Assembly (NCBI GenBank): GCA_002412925.1
Contig: DHVZ01000037.1
Coordinates: 277,487 to 341,486, forward strand
Length of the DNA stretch: 64,000 bases
DNA from: Anaerolineales bacterium UBA5195
Lineage (GTDB): Bacteria > Chloroflexota > Anaerolineae > Anaerolineales > Villigracilaceae
Direction of reading: 5' to 3'
A model generated the notes under the pieces. The model was not told the origin of the DNA, searched no databases, and was given only the letters and a program-made list of their open reading frames with translations. Shown here in pieces: positions 54,009 through 62,886 of the stretch (positions are counted from its first letter, which is position 1; every line of letters starts with the position of its first letter). The position numbers and the translations under genes are program-made.

Positions 54009-55294
54009 GAACGATTCTCCTGTTGGCGGTGTTGGGCGGCAAACCCCGCCAGTGCCTGCCCAAGGTTGGCATGGTTGTAGATTTTGCAAACCTGGACCCC
54101 GCGCCGCTCCAGCTTCGCGGCCAGTTCTTCGGAACCGGCCCGTCCGCCAAAGGTTTGCGCCATCAATAACAGGAGGACAGGGCGCAGGTTCCGCCGCTGG
54201 AGCAGTTCGACCGCCAGGACGACATCGTCACCCACCGAGGGTGTGATCAATAATGCGCTCGAACCAAGCGGCATTTGCGGCGACTGTAAATCCACCAGGC
54301 TGGCGAGGGGCAAAGTCCCTTCCCCGGTCACAAAGGCCAGGGTCTCGAGCACTTTGCTCTCCTGGCGTTCGCTGCGCTCCGCGGGGATGACGGTATAAAC
54401 CGGGCCATCCGTCACAAAGCCGACCGCGCGGCGCTGCTCAATGAAATAATGGGCCAATGAGGCGGCCAGGCTGACCCCGTATTCCAACGTGGATGGCGGC
54501 AGGTGAATTTCAGGACGACGGGTAAAAATCCAGTTGTCGCGCATTTTGGGTAATTCGTATGGCAACTCAGCCTGGACAAACTGCTGGGCATCCAGGAAAA
54601 TCCACAGCTCAGACTGCGGGTCCTGCTCGAATTCTTTGACCATCAATTTGCCGCGCCGCGCAGTGGAGGCCCAGTGAATGCGTTTGAGCGGGTCGCCATG
54701 GACATATTCGCGCACCCCACTGGCATGCGGCGTGACTTCATACGATTTGCGCTGGATGGCCTTCCCACCGGGTAAAAGCCCGGTTGGCGACGGAAAATCG
54801 GCAAAAGGGATAATCAGCGGCAGCACAAGCAAGGATGCAACGGGAGGGAAAGCTTGTTTAACAGAAAAGAAGCCAAACGGGTCGCCAGATCCGAGCGTGG
54901 TTGGCCCGAGCAGGTAAGCGCCGCGCTGGGTGAGCCAGGTACGGGCCTGGTAGGTCCGGTTCTCTTTTCCCCCGATCCAGGTCAGGATGCGCGAACCAGC
55001 CGCCGAGGGCAGGTTGGAGTTGTTGCGGACTTCGACAAACAGGCGCGGCAGGCGGCTCGGGTTGGACAATTCGAAACTCTCTTCGAAAACGTCGCCCACG
55101 CTGGCGCGCAGCGAGCGGGCCTGCCGCGAAATCCGCAGGGTGCGCAGCGAAATGCGCGTCCAGAGCCAGGTGGCAGCCAACAGCAGAGCACCCATGTAGA
55201 CCAGGCGGACGTAAAGCACCGCGCCGGTGGTGGTCATGCCAATGACGCCAACGACCAAGAGGATGAAGAAAAGGATCCAGCCGGTATTACGCAT
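53975..55294 (-). CDS. DUF58 domain protein, MoxR partner
   Basis: 439 aa. Two N-terminal hydrophobic helices, an Ig-like segment, then the DUF58 core with REYVHGDPLKRIHWASTARR (about residues 195-214) and a vWA-like C-terminal region (SELWIFLDAQQ). It starts with a 1-bp overlap with the moxR stop. MoxR/DUF58 pairs act in membrane or envelope protein maturation. Confidence 0.85.
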   Translation of the reverse strand: MRNTGWILFFILLVVGVIGMTTTGAVLYVRLVYMGALLLAATWLWTRISLRTLRISRQARSLRASVGDVFEESFELSNPSRLPRLFVEVRNNSNLPSAAGSRILTWIGGKENRTYQARTWLTQRGAYLLGPTTLGSGDPFGFFSVKQAFPPVASLLVLPLIIPFADFPSPTGLLPGGKAIQRKSYEVTPHASGVREYVHGDPLKRIHWASTARRGKLMVKEFEQDPQSELWIFLDAQQFVQAELPYELPKMRDNWIFTRRPEIHLPPSTLEYGVSLAASLAHYFIEQRRAVGFVTDGPVYTVIPAERSERQESKVLETLAFVTGEGTLPLASLVDLQSPQMPLGSSALLITPSVGDDVVLAVELLQRRNLRPVLLLLMAQTFGGRAGSEELAAKLERRGVQVCKIYNHANLGQALAGFAAQHRQQENRSWHAHPSTLST

Positions 55295-56244
55295 TACAGG
55301 GTATAACTGCCGCCCGGCACCGGCGCGGCCAGCAAAATTTCTTGGACAATCCGTTCGGCGGTGACTTCGCGCAGGCGCGCCGCCGGGTTGACGATAATCC
55401 GGTGCGCCAGAATCGACTGGGCCAGCGCCTTGATGTCATCCGGCAGGACGTGGTCGCGGCCGTTCAACGCGGCGCGCGCCTGACCGCCACGGAACAACGC
55501 CAGCGAACCGCGCGGGCTGGCGCCCAGGTAAACATCCCCGCTGGTGCGGGTGCGGTGAGTCAGATCAACGATGTATCGCTTGATGGAAGGGGCCACATAA
55601 ATCGACTTAACCGCTTCTGCCGCGGCCAGGACTTCTTTGGCCGAAAAAACCGGTTTAATCGACTCGATTGGGTGGCGGAGCTGCTGGCCTTCAAGCACCA
55701 GGATTTCATCGGAGAGGCTCGGGTAACCCAGGCGCACGCGCAGCAGGAAACGATCCAATTGCGCTTCGGGCAGCGGGAAGGTGCCTTCATATTCAATCGG
55801 GTTTTGGGTGGCCAGCACCATAAAGGGACGTGGCAGCGGATGGGTCACACCATCGACCGTCACCTGGCGCTCATCCATGGCCTCGAGCAGCGCGGCCTGG
55901 GTCTTGGGCGTCGCCCGGTTGATCTCATCTGCCAGGACGATCTGCCCAAAAATCGGGCCGGAGCGAAATTCAAAAGTGCGGTTTTCCTGGTTATAGATCG
56001 AAACGCCGGTCACATCAGATGGCAGCATATCTGGCGTAAACTGCAGACGGTTGAAGGCGCAGCCCAGCGATTTTGCCATGCTGCGCGCCATGACGGTCTT
56101 GCCCACGCCAGGCACGTCTTCGATCAGCACGTGTCCCTGGCAAAGCAGGCCAATCACCACCAGTTCGAGGGCGCTGTGCTTGCCCACAACAACTTTTTCA
56201 AGGTTTTCAAACAAGCGTTCGCCGAAAGCTTTGACGTCTGTCAT
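55294..56244 (-). CDS. MoxR-family AAA+ ATPase
   Basis: 316 aa. Walker A DVPGVGKTVMA (about residues 40-50), Walker B LADEINRATPKTQ, sensor 1 ATQNP, and the lid ASPRGSLALFRG. Chaperone-like ATPase working with the DUF58 gene product encoded next. Confidence 0.93.
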   Translation of the reverse strand: MTDVKAFGERLFENLEKVVVGKHSALELVVIGLLCQGHVLIEDVPGVGKTVMARSMAKSLGCAFNRLQFTPDMLPSDVTGVSIYNQENRTFEFRSGPIFGQIVLADEINRATPKTQAALLEAMDERQVTVDGVTHPLPRPFMVLATQNPIEYEGTFPLPEAQLDRFLLRVRLGYPSLSDEILVLEGQQLRHPIESIKPVFSAKEVLAAAEAVKSIYVAPSIKRYIVDLTHRTRTSGDVYLGASPRGSLALFRGGQARAALNGRDHVLPDDIKALAQSILAHRIIVNPAARLREVTAERIVQEILLAAPVPGGSYTL

Positions 56245-56343
56245 GGTTTATCCCTTTGGATAGAATGAATGTGCCTTGATTGTACGTGAGATTTGCATGC
56301 TGGGCAAGCGAGGAATAGAAAAACCCCTCGCGAGGAGGGCATG

Positions 56344-56523
56344 TCAACGAAGGGCATACCATATCGCAATAATCCCGGTCAGTGCAGCGACGAACATAAC
56401 AAGCTGAATGATCGCCATAACGATTAGCGTAATCAGAGTGGAATGCAACTGCGCTGGAAATTTAGACAGCTTGGCGACTCTGTCTAGCAACTTGAATAAC
56501 AGTTGAAACAACGAATTGAACAT
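56344..56523 (-). CDS. small single-pass membrane protein
   Basis: 59 aa from the ATG at 56523 (AGGAG 6 nt upstream). Amphipathic N-terminus MFNSLFQLLFKLLDRVAKL, then a hydrophobic helix STLITLIVMAIIQLVMFVAALTGIIAIWYAL. It sits in the A+T-richer island next to the IS-split gene. No family recognised. Confidence 0.6.
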   Translation of the reverse strand: MFNSLFQLLFKLLDRVAKLSKFPAQLHSTLITLIVMAIIQLVMFVAALTGIIAIWYALR

Positions 56524-56588
56524 ATTGGACTCCTGGTGTTTTCTGATTTGGTTTTTAGACACTTTTCACGCTCCTGGCACATAATAAA

Positions 56589-56622
56589 AACCGTCTTTAC
56601 ACTTTTCAGTATAAAGACGGTT
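56589..56622 (-). terminator. terminator of the IS-interrupted gene
   Basis: AACCGTCTTTA / TAAAGACGGTT; the minus strand continues TTTTATTAT. Confidence 0.8.
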
Positions 56623-56775
56623 AATGGGAATTTTTAGGTAAATCCCGGGTAATTTTCAGGTAGTTTTCAGCGGTTCCAATTCCCCAGCTTCACCTGCCTT
56701 GATAGTGTCAATCAGCGTATCCAAGCTATCACCAGGACAAGCCAAATCGGGATAATTGTTTTGTAAAAACTTATT

Positions 56776-57645
56776 AGACCTCTTGCAAAAGTCATGATCA
56801 AGATTTTAGTTCCAGGTTGTAGATGGCCGCGATCAAATTGAAACGCAACCCAAAGCGTTTTCGCCGATTACGATAGCGTTCGCTCAGAATCCGAAAGATT
56901 TTCAACTTGCGAATGATGTTCTCGATCAGAATGCGCTTCTTGGATAACTTGCGATTGGCATCCTTCTGCTCTGCGTTTAAAGGATGAAGTTTGCTTTTTT
57001 TTGCAGGCGTCTGGCTGTTCGAGTGCAGACTGGCTAATCCTTGATAGCCAGCATCGGCTAGCATACAAATGCGTTCTGCGGCGATGGAACGACTTTGTTT
57101 GAACAACTGAAAATCATGGCAACTTCCGTGACAAAAGTCTGTGGCTAGGATTTGCTCGGTATTCAAGTCCGCGATCAGCTGCGCTTTCTGGGTATGTCGC
57201 TTCTTTTTGCCGCTGTAATGCCGTTTTTGTCTTTTTTTGGTCGCTCAATTGGCTGTTCGGTCGCATCCACCAACACAATTTCGAAGATCGTATCGCTTGG
57301 TTGCAAGGCTTTTTTGCCCGGCAAGTGAAATTGCTTGGATTGGATCAGCACATTTTCAACCTTTTGGATGGTGCGGCAGACCGTCGACTCGCTGACACCA
57401 TAGGTCAAGCCAATGTGAAATTCGGTTCGATACTCGCGCCAGTACATCAAGGTCATCAGTAACTGATCCGCTCTGCTGAGCGTAGTTGGCCTGCCAAAGT
57501 TACGCAAGCCGGCTTCCACAATTGCCAGCATTTGCTCAAAGGTGGTGCGCTGGACGCCTGTGCAGCGTTTGAAGTCTTCATCATTGAGTTTTTTTACGGT
57601 TTCGTATCGCATCTGCCTATTATGGCACACTTATGCAAGAGGTCT
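56776..57645 (-). mobile_element. IS5-family insertion sequence, 870 bp
   Basis: Terminal repeats AGACCTCTTGCAAAAGT and AGACCTCTTGCATAAGT (16/17). Flanked by ATT at 56773-56775 and 57646-57648 as a 3-bp target duplication. It carries a two-frame transposase. It lies inside the interrupted membrane-protein gene. Confidence 0.85.
56798..57630 (-). CDS. IS5-family transposase, two frames joined by -1 frameshift
   Basis: OrfA is 57630..57175; orfB ends at 56798. OrfA has a helix-turn-helix (GVSESTVCRTIQKVE) and the first catalytic Asp in VLVDATEQPIERPKK. At the A7 run (57238-57232, minus strand) a -1 shift gives RQKRHYSGKKKRHTQKAQL and continues to DAGYQG (second Asp) and ILIENIIRKLKIFR (Glu). 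The DDE triad is therefore complete only after frameshifting, the usual control in this group. Confidence 0.85.
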
Positions 57646-58020
57646 ATTTATGCTTTGGTAAGATTCGCGCCCAGATAACCATTTTGCTTTAACTACGTCC
57701 CATCGGTCACACCATTCCTTGAAGCGTTTAGTATTTCGTTTTGGAGTTCTTACCCTGCTAGATGATAAAAGGGTGTCAGCTTCAATCCGGTCTATTAGTT
57801 CTTTCAGTAGCTGCAATTTTTCCTTAGTTTGTTGGTCATTTTCCGATAATTCTTCTGAATTTTCTTTTTGTCCTTTAAAAGCTTCTCTCATCTTTGTAAT
57901 AATTGCATGTTCACCTACACTAGCCATCCATATCCCAATGAACGAGAACTCAATGAAAACCAAAAAGCCCCAATAACATCCTGTAAATACATTTGTTTCC
58001 TTCCCTATTTCAACCCCTAG

Positions 58021-59607
58021 CAGTCTGTCGGAGTAATTGAAGATCTAAAAAATTGGTACACTTGAGCAATGACGCGAAAATTTACGAAGCCCGATTACAT
58101 AGCAACGCCGAACATACAGATCAGTCTCGGAGAAGCAATTCCAGCAAATCATCTGGCAAGATTTATCGTTGATATGGTTGCTCAACTGGACCTGAACCCA
58201 ATTTACAAACGATATGGAGTACGGGGTGGGGAAGCAACAGCTCCCGAAGCGTTGCTGGCAGTGATTTTTTACGGTTATTCTACTGGTAAGTTCAGCTCGC
58301 GGAAAATAGAAAGAGCTACGTATGAAGATTTGGGATTTCGGTTTGTTGCCGGTGGCTTGCACCCAGATCACGACACAATTGCAAATTTCCGTAAAACGTT
58401 TTTACCGGAGCTGAAAGGGCTATTTGTTCAAATTCTTCTTCTGGCGCAACTTTCAGGAGTATTTAAGATTGGCAACCTCAGCTTGGATGGTAGCAAGATT
58501 CATGCAGATGCTTCAAAAAGCAAGGCGGTAAGTTACGGACGGTTGAAAGAATTAGAAACGACTCTGCGAGAAGAAGTTGCGCGTCTGTTTGAAATGGGAG
58601 AACAAGCCGACCAAGGAGACGTAGAACTGCCCGAAGGTTTGGTGATCCAGGATGAAATAGCTTTTCGTCGAGAGCGTCTGGAAAACCTTGCGACTGCCAA
58701 AGCCGTTCTGGATGCTCGTGCCAAAGAGCGTTATGAATCTGAGAAAGCCGAATATGATGCAAAAATGAAGGAGCGAGAAGCAAAAGCTCGTAAGCGACAC
58801 CACACCTGCCCTGGCGGGCGGTGCCAGGGGAAACCACGCGGGAAAGAGCCCAAACCGCCAGAAGAAGGCCCGAGCGATAAAGATCAGTACAATTTTACCG
58901 ATCCTGACTCTCGCATTATGAAAAACAGCACCAATAACGGGTATGACCAGCATTACAACGCACAGGTGGCTGTTACCCAAAACAGCATGTTCATCGTTGC
59001 CACATCACTGTCTAATCATCCAAACGATAAACAAGAAGCGGAACCTACATTAGATGCGTTTCCAGCAGAATTAGGTCAGCCGAAAGGCGTTGCGATGGAT
59101 AATGGCTATTTCAGCGCCAGCAATATCGAAGCTACTGAAGAACGTGGCATCGAACCTTACATCGCCACGGGACGTGAGGCGCATTACAAGCGCGTGGAGG
59201 ATTTGCTTGGCAATCTTCCAGAAAAACCAGCTGCGGATGCCAGCCCGAAAGAGAAGATGGCTTATAAACTCGCGACCGATATTGGCAAAGAAATTTATCG
59301 TTTGCGCAAATGTACGGTTGAACCTGTGATCGGCATTATCAAAGAGATAATGGGGTTTCGCCAATTTTCCTTGCGTGGTCTAAGAAATGTCGCTGGTGAA
59401 TGGTGCCTGGTTTGTCTTGCGTTCAATTTGAAGCGCATGCACTCAATATGGATCGCCCAAGTGCTCTATTAACGCGCCTGTTGCTCGAAGTTTAGGAAAA
59501 GTTACCCATGAAATCGGCCGTTTAGACTACTTTTACCGCTATTTTCTAACTTTTGAGACACATTTCTTTTTGAGAGCGCCTATTTTTACGCTCTCTCCGA
59601 CAAGCTG
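58021..59607 (+). mobile_element. IS1182-family insertion sequence, 1587 bp
   Basis: Inner ends CAGTCTGTCGGAG and, inverted, CAGCTTGTCGGAG. CTAG flanks the element on both sides (58017-58020 and 59608-59611), a palindromic 4-bp target duplication. One transposase gene is carried. Confidence 0.85.
58069..59472 (+). CDS. IS1182-family transposase
   Basis: 467 aa, intact. N-terminal DUF772-like region (GGEATAPEALLAVIFYGYSTG), DDE residues in LSLDGSKIHADASK, VAMDNGYFS and TVEPVIGIIKEIMGFRQF. A hydrophilic insert (residues about 195-280) contains a Cys/His cluster (RHHTCPGGRCQGK). The C-terminus matches the family end (LVCLAFNLKRM). No frameshift or stop, so the element may be active. Confidence 0.9.
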   Translation: MTRKFTKPDYIATPNIQISLGEAIPANHLARFIVDMVAQLDLNPIYKRYGVRGGEATAPEALLAVIFYGYSTGKFSSRKIERATYEDLGFRFVAGGLHPDHDTIANFRKTFLPELKGLFVQILLLAQLSGVFKIGNLSLDGSKIHADASKSKAVSYGRLKELETTLREEVARLFEMGEQADQGDVELPEGLVIQDEIAFRRERLENLATAKAVLDARAKERYESEKAEYDAKMKEREAKARKRHHTCPGGRCQGKPRGKEPKPPEEGPSDKDQYNFTDPDSRIMKNSTNNGYDQHYNAQVAVTQNSMFIVATSLSNHPNDKQEAEPTLDAFPAELGQPKGVAMDNGYFSASNIEATEERGIEPYIATGREAHYKRVEDLLGNLPEKPAADASPKEKMAYKLATDIGKEIYRLRKCTVEPVIGIIKEIMGFRQFSLRGLRNVAGEWCLVCLAFNLKRMHSIWIAQVLY

Positions 59608-59945
59608 CTAGCAGAATGCTTAAAAATAGAATAAAAAGCAGATTGATGAAATATTTTTTTGTCCAAAAATACTCTTTGAATTTTTCAAATACAAGGGCAA
59701 AAAATTCTCCGGATTTTTCAAAGAACAGAGCAATATATTTTAACTTTGCCATGTTGCACGCTCCCTTTTTATATCTACCTGGGAGCGTGATCTATTATCC
59801 ACGTTGCCAGGCTGTCGCTATCGGCTTTTAGTCTACCACCCGAACGCGTTACCGTTGCAGGCGGTTTTTGTTGGGGCGATTCTACCCCCAAAACAGGATG
59901 CAGTTTTTTAAAACAGTTTACGGTAAAGTGTCTCTAATCTTGCGG

Positions 59946-59951
59946 TATAAT
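59946..59951 (+). promoter_or_regulatory. -10 element of the tRNA-Arg gene
   Basis: TATAAT 9 bp before the tRNA 5' end. Confidence 0.65.
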
Positions 59952-59960
59952 TTTGTCCAC

Positions 59961-60036
59961 GCCCTCGTAGCTCAATGGATAGAGCGCCTGACTTCGGATC
60001 AGTAGGTTGCGGGTTCGAATCCTGCCGAGGGTACCA
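59961..60036 (+). tRNA. tRNA-Arg (anticodon UCG)
   Basis: 76 nt including the encoded CCA. Acceptor GCCCTCG/CGAGGGT (G1:U72 wobble), D stem GCTC/GAGC, anticodon loop CTTCGGA, T arm GCGGG-TTCGAAT-CCTGC. Anticodon TCG reads CGA/CGG arginine codons. One mismatch (C:T) lies at the top of the anticodon stem. Confidence 0.93.
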
Positions 60037-60103
60037 GATGTGGCAGTCAAACGCCCTGACTGCCTAACTGGTATGGCGTACCGCACGCCCGATGTTGAGA
60101 AGG

Positions 60104-60166
60104 ACCGGAAATTTGATATTTGTGCGTGCAAAGCACGCACAAATATCAAATTTCCGGTTTTTTTTC
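60104..60166 (+). terminator. tRNA terminator with an unusually long 26-bp stem
   Basis: ACCGGAAATTTGATATTTGT continues to CGTGC and pairs without mismatch across an AAA loop (60130-60132), followed by eight Ts. Confidence 0.9.
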
Positions 60167-60575
60167 TGTGGACTGCGAAGCTGACACACAGCTAAGACAG
60201 TCAAGGAGTCAAACGACTGCCACGCACCATATAGGGGGGAAAGTCTCGAAACGTTCTTCATAACAAAAAACTTTGCAAATCGGTGCAACTGTATTTTGCT
60301 CAGACAATAAGAATCCAACTTGCTAAGCGGGGCGCGAATGAGGTGTTCAAAACGGATGGATGCTTGGCCACTTGTTCTACCGCAAGAAAAATAGGAAATA
60401 AGGCAGTATCTGTGGCTGCCTGGGTTGGGGTTGAAACAGTACCCCCGCACAACAAATCCAAAAACTCTCAATAACCAATTATCATGCCACCTTGCCCAAA
60501 ATGTAACTTTAATTAGACAAACGCATCAAAGAGAATAGTTGTTTTATTTTTCTCTCGTGCCCGTAGGAGGCTCAA
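60167..60575. other. intergenic stretch without a convincing gene
   Basis: About 410 bp. Short repeats (AGTCAAACGACTGCC, also before 60065) and a Shine-Dalgarno TAGGAGG at its end for the next gene. A 63-codon frame at 60283-60474 has no family features and no start site, so I do not call it. Confidence 0.5.
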
Positions 60576-60773
60576 ATGAAACTGAACGAATCGAACGTTG
60601 ACCGCATCATCCGCGCCGTTGCCGGAGTCGTGCTGCTTTACCTAGGTTTTGCCGTACTCGCTGGCACATTGGCTATTTTTGCAGATGTGGTTGGCGTGGT
60701 GCTGCTGCTCACTGCCGCGGTTGGCTTTTGCCCACTTTACGCCCTGCTCAAATTCAGCACGCTCAAGCAGTAA
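60576..60773 (+). CDS. DUF2892 inner-membrane domain protein
   Basis: 65 aa. YgaP-type membrane hairpin: NVDRIIRAVAGVVLLYLGF, a turn, VVGVVLLLTAAVGFCPLYALL. The FCPLY end is typical. Such proteins often sit beside rhodanese or thioredoxin genes. The next gene encodes a thioredoxin fused to the same domain. Confidence 0.85.
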   Translation: MKLNESNVDRIIRAVAGVVLLYLGFAVLAGTLAIFADVVGVVLLLTAAVGFCPLYALLKFSTLKQ

Positions 60774-60827
60774 ATCATTACAGATTGGAGCAAGGGCACG
60801 GCTTAACCAGCCTGCCCGATTTACTTT

Positions 60828-61346
60828 ATGGACTCTCAAGCGTTTTTTGAAAAACTCAAGCAAACCCCCCGCCCGGTAGTAGTGGATTTGTGGGCACCCT
60901 GGTGCGGGCCATGTAAAATGGTCAAGCCCATTTTGGAAAAACTGGCGCAGGAATACGCCGGACGCGTCGACCTGTGGCAAATCAACGCGGATGACAACCA
61001 GGATTTGCTACGCGAACTCAAAGTCTACGGCATCCCGACCCTGATTGTCTACCGCGATGGCAAAGAGACTCTGCGCCAGGTGGGCGCAAAACCCGCTGGC
61101 GCGTTGAAAACCATGTTTGAAACGCTCGCCACGGGCGAAGATCCGGTCCCTGCCGGGCTTTCAAGCCTGGATCGCTTGATCCGGATGGGGGCAGGTCTGG
61201 CGGTTGCCGTGATTGGCTGGACAACCCAGATGAATTGGATTTTGCTGATCATCGGTGGCACGCTGATGTTCAGCGCTGTTTATGACCGCTGCCCGATCTG
61301 GCGGGCGCTGACCGATCAATTCAAGAAAATAACCGGTCAGGCCTAA
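60828..61346 (+). CDS. thioredoxin fused to a DUF2892-like membrane domain
   Basis: 172 aa. Residues 1-105 are a thioredoxin (WAPWCGPCKMV, Cys26/Cys29; GIPTLIV). From about 115, SSLDRLIRMGAGLAVAVIGW and MNWILLIIGGTLMFSAVYDRCPIWRAL are a DUF2892 hairpin with its own CPIW. The active site should face the cytoplasm. The fused layout suggests a membrane-bound thiol reductant serving the redox genes downstream. Confidence 0.8.
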   Translation: MDSQAFFEKLKQTPRPVVVDLWAPWCGPCKMVKPILEKLAQEYAGRVDLWQINADDNQDLLRELKVYGIPTLIVYRDGKETLRQVGAKPAGALKTMFETLATGEDPVPAGLSSLDRLIRMGAGLAVAVIGWTTQMNWILLIIGGTLMFSAVYDRCPIWRALTDQFKKITGQA

Positions 61347-61424
61347 AACCTTCAAGTGATTTTTCTAAAAGCAGCTTGTCTGATGGAAAACCTGCAAAAC
61401 AGATTATAGTGAGGAAATCGACTT

Positions 61425-61634
61425 ATGCCTTTTTACGAATATCGCTGCAATGAGTGCGGAGAGACGTTTGAAAAGATGCTCCGCTTTTCGGAAGCCGGCC
61501 AACTCCCGGTCTGCCCAACCTGTGCGAGCCAAAATACCCAAAAAAAACTTTCCAAAGTGGTTTCTTTTGGGGCGGCTGCTTCAGGCTCAACCAGTTCCGG
61601 CAGTAGCTGCGCCCCGCGGGGCGGGTTTAGCTGA
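61425..61634 (+). CDS. FmdB-type zinc-ribbon protein
   Basis: 69 aa. MPFYEYRCNECGETFE and VCPTCASQN give the four zinc Cys; the C-terminus is Ser/Gly rich. The family is a putative regulatory protein of unknown role. Confidence 0.85.
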   Translation: MPFYEYRCNECGETFEKMLRFSEAGQLPVCPTCASQNTQKKLSKVVSFGAAASGSTSSGSSCAPRGGFS

Positions 61635-61648
61635 GCGGGTTAACCTTC

Positions 61649-61668
61649 AACGACCGTGGGTCGTTTTC
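61649..61668 (+). terminator. terminator after the FmdB gene
   Basis: AACGACC / GGTCGTT, 3-nt loop, then TTCTC. Confidence 0.65.
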
Positions 61669-61824
61669 TCATCAGATTAATCAACGCATTGATTGTTCGG
61701 CGGCCGTTACCCTCCGGGCATCCGAACAAATCGTTTCTGACTCTAAAATCCTGGCAGAAGCCTGATTTCAAGCAACAAGCAAACGCCCAAGACTGGAGCG
61801 TTTGCGCTACCGTTCGAAGAACAT

Positions 61825-61866
61825 AAAAAACGGCTCCGAGTTTTCACTCGGAGCCGTTTTTTAGTT
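61825..61866. terminator. bidirectional terminator before the TlpA operon end
   Basis: AAAAAACGGCTCCGAG / CTCGGAGCCGTTTTTT, 6-nt loop. Confidence 0.9.
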
Positions 61867-62457
61867 TTCCGCCAATAACGGCGTTACGTATTTTTCCAAC
61901 GTTTGACGATTGATTTGTCCGGTCCACATCAGGCGAACTGTGCCACTCCGGTCAATCACATAGGAGTTTGGCAAATTAGAATTATTGAAGGCGCGGGCCG
62001 ACAGCCCCTGCGGATCAAGCCAAACGCGGAAAGGCATCTGGAACTGGTCAACAAATTTCTGAACTTCAGCTTTGGGTTGCCCGGCCTCGATGGCGATGAT
62101 CATTAATCCTGCCTCAGCATGCTCGTTGTAAAACGCCACCAGCGAGGGCATCTCGGCCTTGCAGGGCGGGCACCAGGTTGCCCAATTGTTGACCAGGACA
62201 ACTTGGTCGCGAAAATCAGCCAGGGATTCGACGCTCCCCTCGATATTTTCCAGCGCCAGTTCTGGGGCGGGATAGTTTACTTCAGCCGGGATGGTGGACA
62301 GGTTTTCAGCATTCGCTGGACTGCCTGCGCCTGAATGGGGCAACCAGATCAGCGTCACCACGGCCAGCAAAATTAACCCGATCCCAGCCAGCATCGCGAG
62401 GGTGGTATTTCGTTTTTGCTGTTCGCGTTTAAGGCGAAATTCGGTACGTTTGCCCAT
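61861..62457 (-). CDS. TlpA/ResA-type thiol-disulfide oxidoreductase, membrane anchored
   Basis: 198 aa. A cytoplasmic basic start, one hydrophobic helix (about 20-40), then an extracytoplasmic thioredoxin fold with WCPPC (Cys96/Cys99) and SYVIDRSG. Such proteins reduce disulfides in cytochrome or envelope proteins; the cytochrome lipoprotein at 5.8 kb is a conceivable client but is distant. Last gene of the OsmC-PDO-GcvH-TlpA string. Confidence 0.9.
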   Translation of the reverse strand: MGKRTEFRLKREQQKRNTTLAMLAGIGLILLAVVTLIWLPHSGAGSPANAENLSTIPAEVNYPAPELALENIEGSVESLADFRDQVVLVNNWATWCPPCKAEMPSLVAFYNEHAEAGLMIIAIEAGQPKAEVQKFVDQFQMPFRVWLDPQGLSARAFNNSNLPNSYVIDRSGTVRLMWTGQINRQTLEKYVTPLLAEN

Positions 62458-62481
62458 AGATAGCCTCTCGAAGAAAAGCGG

Positions 62482-62856
62482 CTAATGCCGCCCCACACAA
62501 TAGGCTTCGTAAGCTGCCACATCCAGCAGGCCAACAGCCGCAGAACCTTCGATCTGGATCAACCAGGCGCCATAAGCATCACTGTTAATGTTCTCCGGAC
62601 GGCTGGTCAGGTCTTCATTAACCGCCACAACCTTGCCGCTAATGGGAGCCAGCACATCAGAGGCAGCCTTGACCGATTCCACCGAGGCAATCACGCCGCC
62701 GGCTTTAACCGTGTCGCCAACACCGACGGTGATTTCCAGAAAAACGATATCCGAGAGCTGGGCCTGGGCATAATCGCTCAGGCCCACTTTGCCAGTCGCT
62801 TCATCAAACCACTCGTCGGTTTTTGCATACTTTAAATTGGAGGGGGTATCAGACAT
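62482..62856 (-). CDS. gcvH: glycine-cleavage H-protein-like lipoyl carrier
   Basis: 124 aa. ESVKAASD with lipoylatable Lys63, and YGAWLIQIE near the end. H proteins carry aminomethyl groups in glycine cleavage, but GcvT/GcvP are not adjacent. The gene sits between a PDO-like and a TlpA-like protein, so a sulfur- or redox-related lipoyl-carrier role is a possible alternative. It is 24 bp from TlpA and 30 bp from PDO. Confidence 0.85.
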   Translation of the reverse strand: MSDTPSNLKYAKTDEWFDEATGKVGLSDYAQAQLSDIVFLEITVGVGDTVKAGGVIASVESVKAASDVLAPISGKVVAVNEDLTSRPENINSDAYGAWLIQIEGSAAVGLLDVAAYEAYCVGRH

Positions 62857-62886
62857 GATTTTTCTCCTTGAGTGAACTTTAGAAGC

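Larger units (their letters stand above)
56656..59752 (-). pseudogene. membrane-protein gene interrupted by two insertion sequences
   Basis: The ancestral 210-aa ORF is split into 59752..59609 (48 codons), 58017..57646 (124 codons) and 56772..56656 (38 codons plus stop). Removing each IS together with one copy of its target duplication (CTAG, ATT) joins the parts exactly in frame: SILL|GVEIG and YQSIN|KFLQN. The product has two N-terminal hydrophobic segments (YFINLLFILFLSILL and CYWGFLVFIEFSFIGIWM), a Lys/Glu-rich helical middle, and an acidic C-terminus. GGGAG lies before the ATG. No family is recognised. Confidence 0.85.

Noticed and set aside
60283..60474. 63-codon plus-strand ORF after tRNA-Arg
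   Set aside because: No SD, no family signature, lies in a repeat-bearing intergenic stretch.
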